Below, piece by piece: positions 16,622 through 26,597 of a stretch of DNA of 64,000 bases. The stretch is taken from the NCBI GenBank assembly GCA_965277735.1, contig CBDIDO010000003.1:248001-312000 (forward strand), written 5' to 3'. The number at the start of each line of letters is the position of its first letter. Position 1 is the first letter of the stretch. Source of the DNA: RH-AL1 sp965277735. Lineage in GTDB: Bacteria > Pseudomonadota > Alphaproteobacteria > Rhizobiales > Beijerinckiaceae. Made by a program: the position numbers and the translations under genes. The notes beneath the pieces were generated by a model that searched no databases, was not told the origin of the DNA, and saw only the letters and a program-made list of their open reading frames with translations.

Positions 16622-17008
16622 TGGCCGGCCCCCATCGAGTGGTCCGGGGTTTATCTTAGTTCATGGTCGGCCTGAGGGCGAGGGCTGGGGTGGCCGGCGT
16701 AGCTGGTCCGGGTTGCGCAGCCGGCCACACCAGGGTTTCGGGTGACGGCGGCCGGTAGGCGAGCGACGAGTGCGGGCGGATCGTGTTGTAGTGCCGCCGC
16801 CAGCTCTCGATGATGACCTTGGCTTCGTTGAGCGAGTAGAAGATCTCGCCGTTCAGCAGTTCGTCGCGAAGCTTCGAGTTGAAGCTTTCGCAGTAGCCGT
16901 TCTCCCATGGGCTCCCAGGCTCGATGTAAGCCGTTCGAGCTCCAACGGCGACGATCCATTCGCGAACCGATTTGGCGATGAACTCGGGGCCGTTGTCGGA
17001 GCGGATGT
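16622..17008 (-). mobile_element. Partial copy of the IS3-family element (3' 387 bp)
   Basis: These 387 bases repeat 17009-17395 almost exactly; the one difference seen changes a Ser to a Tyr codon (TAYIE in place of TASIE). The copy includes the terminal inverted repeat and the last 110 or so codons of the transposase. It abuts the full copy at 17008/17009 in the same direction. It cannot move alone. It may come from a deletion within a tandem pair or from insertion next to an older copy. Confidence 0.85.
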
Positions 17009-17042
17009 TGGCCGGCCCCCATCGAGTGGTCCGGGGTTTATC

Positions 17043-17945
17043 TTAGTTCATGGTCGGCCTGAGGGCGAGGGCTGGGGTGGCCGGCGTAGCTGGTCCGGGT
17101 TGCGCAGCCGGCCACACCAGGGTTTCGGGTGACGGCGGCCGGTAGGCGAGCGACGAGTGCGGGCGGATCGTGTTGTAGTGCCGCCGCCAGCTCTCGATGA
17201 TGACCTTGGCTTCGTTGAGCGAGTAGAAGATCTCGCCGTTCAGCAGTTCGTCGCGAAGCTTCGAGTTGAAGCTTTCGCAGTAGCCGTTCTCCCATGGGCT
17301 CCCAGGCTCGATGGAAGCCGTTCGAGCTCCAACGGCGACGATCCATTCGCGAACCGATTTGGCGATGAACTCGGGGCCGTTGTCGGAGCGGATGTGACCT
17401 GGGACGCCGCGCAGGATGAACAGGTCCGAGAGCACGTCGATGACGTCGGTCGCGTTCAGCTTTCGGCTGACCCGGATCGCCAGGCACTCTCGCGTAAATT
17501 CGTCGATGACATTCAGCATGCGGATCTTCCGTCGATCGTGCGTCCGGTCCTCGACGAAATCGTAAGACCAGACGTGGTTGGGATGCTCCGGCTTGAGCCG
17601 AAGGCACGATCCGTCGTTGAGCCATAGACGGCCCCTCTTCGGCTGCTTCTGTGGAACCTTGAGCCCCTCCCGTCGCCAGATCCGCTCGACGCGCTTGCGG
17701 TTCACCCTCCAGCCGGCCTGATGCAGCATCGCCGTGATGCGACGATAGCCGTAGCGGCCGTATTGAACTGCAAGGGCGATGATGTCGGCGGTGAGCGCCG
17801 CCTCGTCATCGCGTGTCGTCGGGATCTTGCGTTGCGTCGAGCGGTGCTGGCCGAGAACCCGGCAGGCGAAGCGCTCCGACACGCCGTGCTTGGCGACGAC
17901 CTGATCGACACAAGCACGACGACGGGCTGGGCTCAGAAGTTTCCC
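17043..17945 (-). CDS. IS3-family transposase OrfB (DDE catalytic part)
   Basis: The retroviral-integrase-like catalytic domain is intact. The first Asp lies in SYDFVEDRT, the second in RSDNGPEFIAKSV and the Glu in NGYCESFNSKLRDELL. Upstream are the HTH_21-type region (RYGYRRITAMLHQAGWRVN, KRVERIWRREGLKVPQ). The product is normally made as an OrfAB fusion by -1 frameshifting at 17939-17945, so the first codons given here are those of the fusion frame. It cuts and joins the element ends. A second, truncated copy of its 3' end lies at 16622-17008. Confidence 0.9.
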   Translation of the reverse strand, partial: GKLLSPARRRACVDQVVAKHGVSERFACRVLGQHRSTQRKIPTTRDDEAALTADIIALAVQYGRYGYRRITAMLHQAGWRVNRKRVERIWRREGLKVPQKQPKRGRLWLNDGSCLRLKPEHPNHVWSYDFVEDRTHDRRKIRMLNVIDEFTRECLAIRVSRKLNATDVIDVLSDLFILRGVPGHIRSDNGPEFIAKSVREWIVAVGARTASIEPGSPWENGYCESFNSKLRDELLNGEIFYSLNEAKVIIESWRRHYNTIRPHSSLAYRPPSPETLVWPAAQPGPATPATPALALRPTMN

Positions 17946-18211
17946 GAGGCGGCTTCCTTCAGGATCAGCTTCTCCAGCGTCAGATCCGATACAGCGCGTC
18001 GCAATCGCGTGTTCTCGGCCTCCAGATCCTTCAGCCGTTTGACCTGGTCGCCCTTCAGGCCACCGTACTCCTGACGCCACCGGTAGTACGTGACCTCGGT
18101 GACCTCGATCGCCCGCACGGCCTCAGCGACCGCTCTGCCTTGTGAGACCAACACATCGACCTGCCGCAACTTGGCGACGATCTCCTCCGCCTTGTGTCGC
18201 TTCCTTGGCAT
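17933..18211 (-). CDS. IS3-family OrfA (helix-turn-helix subunit)
   Basis: A 92-residue protein starting at ATG 18211, chosen because GGAGGA lies nine bases upstream; ATG 18229 is an alternative. It has the HTH_Tnp_1 fold (KRHKAEEIVAKLRQVDVLVS, VTEVTYYRWRQEYGG) and a leucine-zipper-like coiled coil (VKRLKDLEAENTRLRRAV). It binds the element ends and, alone, commonly inhibits transposition. The last codons overlap orfB. Confidence 0.9.
   Translation of the reverse strand: MPRKRHKAEEIVAKLRQVDVLVSQGRAVAEAVRAIEVTEVTYYRWRQEYGGLKGDQVKRLKDLEAENTRLRRAVSDLTLEKLILKEAASGNF
17939..17945 (-). promoter_or_regulatory. -1 ribosomal slippery heptamer GGGAAAC
   Basis: On the minus strand the orfA frame reads G GGA AAC just before its stop. 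Slipping back one base gives GGG AAA, which continues into orfB as KLLSPARRR. The heptamer fits the X XXY YYZ rule and stands at the position expected for IS3 elements. Confidence 0.75.
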
Positions 18212-18352
18212 TCTGAAATCCTCCTCCATGGCGCAAAGCCATACATCAGGGAGGACCACTTCTCAGAGGGCAGACCAGGTTGAACAAAGAGAAGAAACGG
18301 CTCCCTTCCGCGGCGTAGGAAACTAAGCCCATAACGCCTGCGGATTTGCCCG

Positions 18353-20005
<1,653 letters not shown>

Positions 20006-20111
20006 GGGGTGTGGGCTCGCCGTGTCTGTCGGGGGATTTGGAGTTGGGCTGGTTCTAGCGGGGGAGAGGGGCGCGGTCCAGGAGGCGGACGCTTGCCGGG
20101 CGAAGTTTCCA

Positions 20112-20135
20112 TGGTATCTATCACGATAGATACCA
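20112..20135. promoter_or_regulatory. Perfect palindrome upstream of vapBC, likely operator
   Basis: The arms TGGTATCTAT and ATAGATACCA are perfect complements around CACG and end 16 bp before the antitoxin ATG. Antitoxins of the AbrB type bind such sites to repress their own operon. The AT-rich arms stand out from the GC-rich surroundings. Confidence 0.7.
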
Positions 20136-20151
20136 CGGAAGGCCTGCAGCG

Positions 20152-20418
20152 ATGTCAGGGACCGCAAAGCTTTTTACGCATGGCCGAAGCCAGGCGGTGC
20201 GCCTGCCGAAGGAATTTCGTTTTGCTGGAAGCGAAGTTGCGATCCGCAAGGTCGGCAGCAGCGTGGTCCTCGAGCCGCTCACTCGGCGGACGGCCGAAGA
20301 CTATCGTGTCATTTTCGATGAGATCGACCGCATCGGCGCGGCGCACGGTGCGTTCATGCCGGAGGGGCGTGAGCAGCCGCCGATGCCGCCAGACGACGAC
20401 ATCGCAGAACTCGACTAG
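20152..20418 (+). CDS. vapB: VapB-type antitoxin (AbrB/SpoVT fold)
   Basis: An 88-residue antitoxin. The swapped-hairpin AbrB domain reads TAKLFTHGRSQAVRLPKEFR and FAGSEVAIRKVGSSVVLEPL. The C-terminal tail is acidic and proline-rich (PPMPPDDDIAELD) and would block the toxin active site. It precedes the PIN toxin by 12 bp. The palindrome at 20112-20135 covers the expected promoter and suggests conditional autorepression. Confidence 0.88.
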   Translation: MSGTAKLFTHGRSQAVRLPKEFRFAGSEVAIRKVGSSVVLEPLTRRTAEDYRVIFDEIDRIGAAHGAFMPEGREQPPMPPDDDIAELD

Positions 20419-20430
20419 CGGCGCCCCGGG

Positions 20431-20829
20431 ATGGTGTGTCTCGACACGAACATCGTCATCGGCCTCCTGAACCGGCGACCGCCGGCGCTTCGGCTTCGCG
20501 TGCAGTCGGAGCGCAGGACGCTGGCGCTTCCGGCAATCGTGCTCTTCGAGCTTCGATACGGCATCGCGAAAAGTGAAAAGCGCGTCCACAGCGAACAGCA
20601 GCTCGATCTCTTCATCGGAAGCCAAATCGGCATTCTGCCCTTCGAGAGGGAAGACGCACGGATCGCTGCCGAAGTTCGCGCGACGCTCGCGCGCGCCGGC
20701 ACACCGATCGGACCCTACGACGTCCTCATCGCGGCGCAAGCGCTTCGGCATAACGCGACGCTGGCGACGGCGAACACACGCGAGTTCGCGCGCGTGCCCG
20801 GCCTCGCACTCGAAGACTGGACGCGCTGA
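20431..20829 (+). CDS. vapC: VapC-type PIN-domain toxin
   Basis: A 132-residue PIN ribonuclease. The acidic cluster that binds Mg2+ is present: Asp5 in VCLDTNIVI, Glu in LFELRYGIAKS, Asp in IGPYDVLIAAQA and an Asn/Asp-type position in ATLATANTREF. VapC enzymes cleave tRNA or rRNA when the antitoxin is degraded. The length is normal and the frame intact, so the toxin is likely active. It ends seven bases before the convergent SDR gene. Confidence 0.9.
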   Translation: MVCLDTNIVIGLLNRRPPALRLRVQSERRTLALPAIVLFELRYGIAKSEKRVHSEQQLDLFIGSQIGILPFEREDARIAAEVRATLARAGTPIGPYDVLIAAQALRHNATLATANTREFARVPGLALEDWTR

Positions 20830-20836
20830 CGCTCGC

Positions 20837-21685
20837 TCACCCCGCCTCGAAATCCGTCGCCGCCCCACGCGCGGCCCAGGCGTCGTGCTCGGCCAGGCGG
20901 GCACGGGCGTCCTCGCCCACCGCGTCGACGGCCCAGCGGCCGAGCACGACCTGGCGCGGCGGCTTGTCCATCGTGGCGATCTCGATCATCAGCCGGCCGG
21001 CCTTCACCGGATCGCCGGCCTGCTGGCCGGAGACGTCGGACGTCCCCTTGAGCCGCGCGCCGACCGTCTCCTCGTAATCCTTGATCCGCGTCGGCGTCTG
21101 CTTCAGCGAGCGGCCGGCCCAGTCGGTGCGGAACGGCCCCGGCTCGATGTTGGTCACCTTGATGCCGAGCGGCTCGACCTCCTTGCCGAGCGCGTCGGCC
21201 CAGCCCTCCACCGCGTGCTTCGAGGCGGCATAGAAGCCCGAGCTCGGAAAGCCCATGCGGCCGGCGACCGAGGTGATGTTGAGGATGCGGCCGTCGCGCT
21301 GCTGGCGCATGATCGGCAGCACCGCCTGCGTCATCTGGAACAGGCCGAACACGTTGGCGTCGAACATCGCGCGGATCTCGCGGTCGTCGCCTTCCTCGGC
21401 CGAGGCCTGGTAGCCGTAGCCGGCGTTGTTGACGAGCACGTCGATGCGCCCGAACGCGCGCTTGGCGGCGGCGACGGCGTCCTTGATCTGCGACGGCTCG
21501 GTGACGTCGAGCGACAGCGGCAGCGCCTCGCCCTTGGTGCCGGACGCGAGATCCTCGACCTTGGCCTTGTCGCGGGCGGTGACGATGGCGCGCCAGCCGC
21601 GATCGAGCACGAGCTTGGCCAGCTCGCGGCCGAAGCCGGTCGAGCAGCCGGTGATGAACCAGACGGGGGTGTTGGTCTCGGCCAT
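20837..21685 (-). CDS. Short-chain dehydrogenase/reductase
   Basis: A classical SDR of 282 residues. The NAD(P) site is TGCSTGFGRE, followed by NNAGYGY, the catalytic Ser region ITSVAGRMGFPSS and FYAASKHAVEGW with the YxxxK pair. The start MAETNTPVWFITGCS at 21685 fits the family. Substrate-binding residues do not indicate a specific reaction. It is divergent from serC, with 145 bp between them holding both promoters. Confidence 0.9.
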   Translation of the reverse strand: MAETNTPVWFITGCSTGFGRELAKLVLDRGWRAIVTARDKAKVEDLASGTKGEALPLSLDVTEPSQIKDAVAAAKRAFGRIDVLVNNAGYGYQASAEEGDDREIRAMFDANVFGLFQMTQAVLPIMRQQRDGRILNITSVAGRMGFPSSGFYAASKHAVEGWADALGKEVEPLGIKVTNIEPGPFRTDWAGRSLKQTPTRIKDYEETVGARLKGTSDVSGQQAGDPVKAGRLMIEIATMDKPPRQVVLGRWAVDAVGEDARARLAEHDAWAARGAATDFEAG

Positions 21686-21830
21686 GGGGTGGCCTCTTCC
21701 TTGTTCTGACGATGTGGAATATGTCGCTCGCAGGTGGGGCCGTGCCCGCCGCAATCAAGGAGCCGGCAGCAACGCCGCCTCGGAAAAGTGCCGGGTGCCG
21801 TGCGCTGCGACGGCCCGGTGGACAGGACAC

Positions 21831-23000
21831 ATGGTGACGATCGCACGTCCGGCCGAGCGGCCGATGAACCCGCGTTTCTCCTCCGGCCCCTGCGCCAAGC
21901 GCCCCGGCTGGACCCCGCAAGTTCTCGCCGATGCCGCGCTCGGTCGCTCGCATCGCGTGCCGGTCACCCTCGCCAAGCTGCGCGAGGCGCTCGCGCTGAC
22001 CCGCGAGGTGCTTGCCATCCCCGCGACGCATCTCATCGCGATCACGCCTGGCTCCGACACCGGCGCGGTTGAGATGGCGCTGTGGAACCTGCTCGGCCAG
22101 CGCGGCGTCGACGTCGTCGCCTGGGAATCCTTCGGCAAGGACTGGGTCACCGACGTCCTCCGCGAGCTGAAGATCGCCGATGCGCGCTCGCATGTCGCGC
22201 CGTTTGGTATGCTGCCGAACCTCAACGAGGTCGACTTCGACCGCGACGTCGTCTTCACCTGGAACGGCACGACCTCCGGCGTGCGCGTGCCGTCGGCCGA
22301 CGTCATCCCCGCCGACAGGGCCGGCCTGACGATCTGCGACGCGACCTCAGCCGTCTTCGCGCAGGCGCTCGACTGGTCGAAGCTCGATGTCGTCACCTTC
22401 TCCTGGCAGAAGGCGACGGGCGGCGAGGCGGCGCACGGCATGCTCGTCGTCGGCCCGCGCGCCATCGCGCGGCTGGAAAGTTTTGCCCCCGACCGTCCGA
22501 TGCCGAAGCTGTTCCGCATGGTCGACAACGGCAAGCTGAACCGGAGCTTCTTCGACGGCTCGACGATCAACACGCCGTCGATGCTCTGCGTCGAGGATTA
22601 CATCGACACGCTGCGCTGGGCGAAGGGCCTCGGCGGCCAGCCCGCGTTGCAGGCCCGCTCCGACGCGAGCGCGTCCGCGATCGCCGCCTGGGTGGCGCGG
22701 ACGCCTTGGATCGGCTTCCTCGCCGAAGCGCCGGAAACACGCTCCAACACCGGCGTGTGCCTGAAGATCGTCGACCCCGCCTTGCTGGCCGGCGACGGCG
22801 GCGCGGCCTTCTGCAAGGACCTCGTCAAGCTGCTCGAAGCCGAGGGCGTCGCCTTCGACATCGCCGCCTACCGCGACGCGCCGACCGGCCTGCGCATCTG
22901 GTGCGGCCCGACCGTCGAGCCCTCCGACGTCGCCGCGCTCACGCCCTGGCTCGACTGGGGCCACGCCACGCTCGCCGCGCAATATCAGGCGGCGGCCTAG
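21831..23000 (+). CDS. serC: Phosphoserine aminotransferase
   Basis: A PLP enzyme that converts 3-phosphohydroxypyruvate and glutamate to phosphoserine. The 389-residue length and sequence match the alphaproteobacterial class: PRFSSGPCAKRPGW at the start, WESFGKDWV, TWNGTTSGVRVP, CDATSAVFAQ and the PLP lysine K194 in SWQKATGGEAAHG. ATG 21831 has AGGA upstream and gives the usual N-terminal extension. In related genomes serC is often followed by serA; here a PIN toxin locus on the other strand follows. Confidence 0.95.
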   Translation: MVTIARPAERPMNPRFSSGPCAKRPGWTPQVLADAALGRSHRVPVTLAKLREALALTREVLAIPATHLIAITPGSDTGAVEMALWNLLGQRGVDVVAWESFGKDWVTDVLRELKIADARSHVAPFGMLPNLNEVDFDRDVVFTWNGTTSGVRVPSADVIPADRAGLTICDATSAVFAQALDWSKLDVVTFSWQKATGGEAAHGMLVVGPRAIARLESFAPDRPMPKLFRMVDNGKLNRSFFDGSTINTPSMLCVEDYIDTLRWAKGLGGQPALQARSDASASAIAAWVARTPWIGFLAEAPETRSNTGVCLKIVDPALLAGDGGAAFCKDLVKLLEAEGVAFDIAAYRDAPTGLRIWCGPTVEPSDVAALTPWLDWGHATLAAQYQAAA

Positions 23001-23084
23001 GAGCGCACGTGCTGCGGATCTAGCCGCTCGTCAGTCCGGGCGCCGCAGGCAAATCCGGACTCGGTTTGCGTCGAACCACCTCGA

Positions 23085-23477
23085 TCATATCAACAGCACC
23101 TCGACGCGGGGGCCTATAGCCTTGGCGAGCTTGGCGTCACGTGTCACGAGGCGCGCATCGAGCGCCTCGGCGAGCAAGACATAGACAGCGTCGTAGGCAC
23201 TGACGTTGGCGCGGAGGTCCCATACGGTCGCGAGCAGCGGCCCGTGCGGATGGCGCTGGATTGGCAACGCGGACAGATCGTCCATGGCTTCGCCGGCGCG
23301 TTCAGCCTCGATGACGCCCAACTGATCGAGACGTCGAAGAACGTGCATGATCTCGACGTCGATGAGATGGGGCGCGTGGAGAGGATCGCCCGCGCGCAGG
23401 ACATCTTCGCAGAGCGCGGCCGCGATCGGTTCGCGGAGAAGGATGTCGACGAGGACCGATGCGTCGAGCACGATCAT
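23085..23477 (-). CDS. PIN-domain ribonuclease toxin (VapC/FitB-like)
   Basis: A 130-residue PIN protein: MIVLDASVLVDILL with the first Asp, VEIMHVLRR with the Glu, SAYDAVYVLLAEAL with the central Asp and RLVTRDAKLAKAI with the last Asp. It would cut structured RNA. The antitoxin gene lies 18 bp upstream on the same strand. This locus is not closely related to the one at 20.4 kb: the antitoxin fold differs and the PIN sequence has only motif-level similarity. Confidence 0.9.
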   Translation of the reverse strand: MIVLDASVLVDILLREPIAAALCEDVLRAGDPLHAPHLIDVEIMHVLRRLDQLGVIEAERAGEAMDDLSALPIQRHPHGPLLATVWDLRANVSAYDAVYVLLAEALDARLVTRDAKLAKAIGPRVEVLLI

Positions 23478-23495
23478 GGATCACTCGCGCATGTA

Positions 23496-23726
23496 TCAGG
23501 GGCGGTCGCGTGCTTCCCGGATGAGGGTCACAGGGTCCACGGTCGGAAACACGCGCGACCGCCGCCGAAGGCGTTCGATCATCTCCTCGGGTGTCGGCCG
23601 CGCCGCCACGACCTGCATTTCTCGCAGGAGAAAGTCAGACAAGCTCAGCCCGGCGAGCGCCGCGCGCGCCTTCAGTTTTCGATGCAGGGCATCCGGCACA
23701 TTGCGGACCTGGATCATCGACGTCAT
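23496..23726 (-). CDS. FitA-like ribbon-helix-helix antitoxin
   Basis: A 76-residue antitoxin with the FitA/Arc-like start MIQVRNVPDALHRKLKARAA and GLSLSDFLLREM, followed by a charged tail that would occupy the PIN active site (EEMIERLRRRSRVF). ATG 23726 was chosen; ATG 23717 (MIQV) is equally possible since neither has a clear ribosome site. It pairs with the toxin immediately downstream. No obvious operator palindrome was found. Confidence 0.8.
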   Translation of the reverse strand: MTSMIQVRNVPDALHRKLKARAALAGLSLSDFLLREMQVVAARPTPEEMIERLRRRSRVFPTVDPVTLIREARDRP

Positions 23727-23812
23727 GCGGCGAAGATAGATGCATGTGCGGCGCATGTCCACGCCAGGGCTAGACATTGGTTCCGCTTCGCAGGCCCCAA
23801 ATGGACGGCCCC

Positions 23813-24772
23813 CTACAGCTTGCGCAGCGCCACCGCCTCGATGCGGTGGTCCAGCCCCTTGCTGAGCACCAAATTGGCGCGCTGGCGCGTCGGGGCGACG
23901 TTCTCGTGCAGGTTGACGAGGTTGATGGTGCGCCAGATCTCGTGCGCCTTGGTGGTGGCGGCGGCCTCGTCGAACTCGGCGTATTTGGTGAAATACGAGC
24001 GCGGGTCGCGGAACGAGGTCTCGCGCAGGCGCATGAAGCGGTCGACGTACCAGCGCTCGAGATCGCCCTCGCCGGCGTCGAGGTAGATCGAGAAATCGAA
24101 GAAGTCGGAGACGAAGGCGGCCGGCTTGCTGCGGCGGCGCCGGCGCCCCCCGGGCGAGAGCACGTTCAGGCCTTCCACGATGAGAATGTCCGGCCGGTCG
24201 ACCACGACCTGCTCGTCGGGCACGATGTCGTAGGTGAGATGCGAGTAGACCGGCGCCGCAACCTCGCGGCGCCCCGCCTTCACGTCGGAGATGAAGCGCA
24301 GCAGCGAGGCGCCGTCGTAGCTCTCCGGAAAGCCCTTCTTGCCCATCAGCCCCTCGCGCTCGAGCACGGCGTTGGGGAACAGGAAGCCGTCGGTGGTGAC
24401 GAGGTCGACGCGCGGCGTGTTGGGCCAGCGCTGCAGCAGCGCGCGCATGACGCGGGTGAAGGTCGACTTGCCGACCGCGACCGAGCCGGCGACCCCGATG
24501 ATGTAGGGCACCTTGCCGTCCTCGGCGCCGAGGAAGCGCTGCGTCGCCTTGAACAGCCCCTGCGTCGCCGCGACGTAGAGCGCCAGCAGGCGCGACAGCG
24601 GCAGGTAGATCTCGATGACCTCTTCCAGCGTGATCGGCTCATTGGTCGAGCGCAGCCGGACGAGGTCGTCGCTCGACAGGGTGAGCGGCGTGTCGGCGCG
24701 CAAGGCCGCCCATTGCGCCCGGTCGAAGCGATGGTAGGGCGAGTGGACCGGCAGCTCGACGCGATCGTCCAT
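23813..24772 (-). CDS. coaA: Pantothenate kinase (type I)
   Basis: CoaA phosphorylates pantothenate, the first step of coenzyme A synthesis. The 319-residue protein has the P-loop GVAGSVAVGKSTF, DLVTTDGFLFPN, the YSHLTYD region and LIVEGLNVL. The C-terminal segment (TINLVNLHENVAPTRQRANL) is typical of bacterial CoaA. A basic insertion GGRRRRRSKP follows the LIVEGLNVL block. It lies 26 bp downstream of hisE, the common Rhizobiales order, so an operon is likely. Confidence 0.95.
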   Translation of the reverse strand: MDDRVELPVHSPYHRFDRAQWAALRADTPLTLSSDDLVRLRSTNEPITLEEVIEIYLPLSRLLALYVAATQGLFKATQRFLGAEDGKVPYIIGVAGSVAVGKSTFTRVMRALLQRWPNTPRVDLVTTDGFLFPNAVLEREGLMGKKGFPESYDGASLLRFISDVKAGRREVAAPVYSHLTYDIVPDEQVVVDRPDILIVEGLNVLSPGGRRRRRSKPAAFVSDFFDFSIYLDAGEGDLERWYVDRFMRLRETSFRDPRSYFTKYAEFDEAAATTKAHEIWRTINLVNLHENVAPTRQRANLVLSKGLDHRIEAVALRKL

Positions 24773-24798
24773 AACGCGGCCTCGGGTCTCTCGGTCGC

Positions 24799-25116
24799 TT
24801 AGCGCGACGCCTTTTCCTCGTGGCCGGACTGGGTGGTCCGCCGTTGAAGCTCGGCCATGATGTCGGCGAGCGGGATCCCGCTCGCCTGGAGCAGGACGGT
24901 GAGATGATAGAGCACGTCGGCGGTTTCGCCAACGATGGCGCCGCGTTCGCCCTCGGCCGCGGCAATCACGAGCTCGACAGCCTCCTCGCCGAATTTCTTG
25001 GCGCAGCGCGACGGGCCCTTGTCGAGGAGTGATTTGGTGTAGGACGTCGCGGCATCCGCCGAGCTGCGGGTCCGCACGATCGCGGCGAGATCGTCCAAGG
25101 TGAACCCGTCTGGCAT
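24799..25116 (-). CDS. hisE: Phosphoribosyl-ATP pyrophosphatase
   Basis: HisE hydrolyses phosphoribosyl-ATP in histidine synthesis. The 105-residue all-alpha MazG-type protein has SYTKSLLDKGPSRCAKKFGE, EEAVELVIAAAEGE and ETADVLYHLTVLLQ, the last two carrying the metal-binding acids. ATG 25116 gives MPDGFTLDDLA, the usual start. hisF and the other his genes that commonly precede it are absent; glcF is divergent upstream. Confidence 0.95.
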   Translation of the reverse strand: MPDGFTLDDLAAIVRTRSSADAATSYTKSLLDKGPSRCAKKFGEEAVELVIAAAEGERGAIVGETADVLYHLTVLLQASGIPLADIMAELQRRTTQSGHEEKASR

Positions 25117-25256
25117 TGCGCGTCCTTCAGCGCCCTTGCGCGGAACCCGTGCTCCGGCCAAGGCTTGAAATCCAAGTCTTGCTCGATCCAGTAATGCGCG
25201 CGCGCCGCCGCGCCAAGGCCCGAGACCGGCCGCACAAAGAGACGCCAGCCAAGAAG

Positions 25257-26558
25257 ATGCAGACCAGCTTCGATCCCGAGCTCCTCGAGCGCCCCGCCTT
25301 CGCCTCGAGCGAGAAAGTCATCCGCAAGTGCGTCCATTGCGGGTTCTGCACCGCGACCTGCCCGACCTTCGTCCTGCTCGGCGAGGAGAACGACTCGCCG
25401 CGCGGCCGCATCTACCTGATGAAGGACATGCTGGAGAACGACCGGCCGGCCGATGCCGAGACGGTGAAGCACATCGACCGCTGCCTCTCCTGCCTCGCGT
25501 GCATGACGACCTGCCCTTCGAGCGTGAACTACATGCACCTCGTCGACCACGCCCGCGCGCATATCGCCAAGACCTACAAGCGCCCGCTGCTCGACCGGCT
25601 GACGCGCACGATGCTCGGGCTGGTGCTGCCCTATCCCGCCCGCTTCCGTCTCGCGCTGCAGGGCGCGCGGCTGGCCAAGCCGTTCGCGCGCCTGTTGCCG
25701 AAGCAGTTCGGCGCGATGCTGAAGATGGCGCCGCCGAGCCTGCCGGCGAAGGGGACGAGCGACGTGCCGGCCGTGCACCCGGCGCAAGGCGAGAGAAAGC
25801 TGCGCGTCGGTCTGCTCACCGGCTGCGCGCAGCGCGTGCTCGACCCCGCCATCAACGAGGCGACGATCCGCCTGCTGACCCGGTTCGGCGTCGAGGTCGT
25901 GGTGGTGAAGGGCGTGGGCTGCTGCGGCGCGCTGCAGCACCACATGGGTCAGGAGGACGCCTCGCATGCGATGGCGGCGGCGAACGTCCGCGCCTTCATG
26001 GCCGAGAAGCGCGCGCGCGGGCTCGACCACATCGTCATCAACACGTCGGGCTGCGGCACGACGCTGAAGGATTACGGGTTCATGCTGCGCGGGGATTCCG
26101 CGCTGGCCGCCGACGCGGCCGAGGTCTCGGCGCTGTCGCGCGACGTCAGCGAGATCCTGGCCGAGCTGCCGATCGCACCCGCCGCCGACGTGCCGAAGCT
26201 GCGCGTCACCTATCATTCGGCCTGCTCGCTGCAGCACGGCCAGAAGGTGACCAAGGCGCCGATCGACGTGCTGCGCCAGGCGGGCTTCGAGGTGACGCCG
26301 GTGCCGGAGGGCCACCTCTGCTGCGGCTCGGCCGGCACCTACAATCTGCTGCAGCCCGAGATCGCCGAGCAGCTGAAGCAGCGCAAGGCGGCCAACATCG
26401 AGACGACGCGCCCCGATGTGGTGGCAGCGGGCAACATCGGCTGCATCGTGCAGATCGCCGGTGCCGTCGGCGTGCCGGTGGTGCATACAGTCCAGCTCGT
26501 CGACTGGGCGACCGGCGGCCCGCGCCCGGCCGCGCTCGACGCGGGAACGACGCGCTGA
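25257..26558 (+). CDS. glcF: Glycolate oxidase iron-sulfur subunit
   Basis: GlcF carries electrons from the flavoprotein subunits of glycolate oxidase. The 433-residue protein has two ferredoxin motifs, CVHCGFCTATCP and CLSCLACMTTCP, and two CCG-type domains (GVGCCGALQHHMG; HLCCGSAGTYNLL) that usually bind a further cluster or quinone-pool site. ATG 25257 (MQTSFDPELLER) is the family start. glcD and glcE, normally upstream, are not in the adjacent DNA, so the complex must be completed from elsewhere. A fused FAD/Fe-S oxidase at 50.6-53.5 kb is a distinct enzyme. Confidence 0.93.
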   Translation: MQTSFDPELLERPAFASSEKVIRKCVHCGFCTATCPTFVLLGEENDSPRGRIYLMKDMLENDRPADAETVKHIDRCLSCLACMTTCPSSVNYMHLVDHARAHIAKTYKRPLLDRLTRTMLGLVLPYPARFRLALQGARLAKPFARLLPKQFGAMLKMAPPSLPAKGTSDVPAVHPAQGERKLRVGLLTGCAQRVLDPAINEATIRLLTRFGVEVVVVKGVGCCGALQHHMGQEDASHAMAAANVRAFMAEKRARGLDHIVINTSGCGTTLKDYGFMLRGDSALAADAAEVSALSRDVSEILAELPIAPAADVPKLRVTYHSACSLQHGQKVTKAPIDVLRQAGFEVTPVPEGHLCCGSAGTYNLLQPEIAEQLKQRKAANIETTRPDVVAAGNIGCIVQIAGAVGVPVVHTVQLVDWATGGPRPAALDAGTTR

Positions 26559-26597
26559 CAGGTTCGTTCGGCGCTTGCCGTTAGGGGAGGGGGCCAG

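Larger units (their letters stand above)
17009..18278 (-). mobile_element. Complete IS3-family insertion sequence
   Basis: The element is about 1,270 bp. Its ends are imperfect inverted repeats: TGGCCGGCCCCCATCGAG at the right end (17009) and TGGTCTGCCCTCTGAGA reading inward from 18278, both running into GTGGTCC. It carries overlapping orfA and orfB with a GGGAAAC slippery site, the standard IS3 layout in which a -1 frameshift makes the full transposase. No clean target duplication is visible because the right end abuts a partial copy; GTTG occurs just left of 16622 and one base beyond 18278. Confidence 0.88.
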
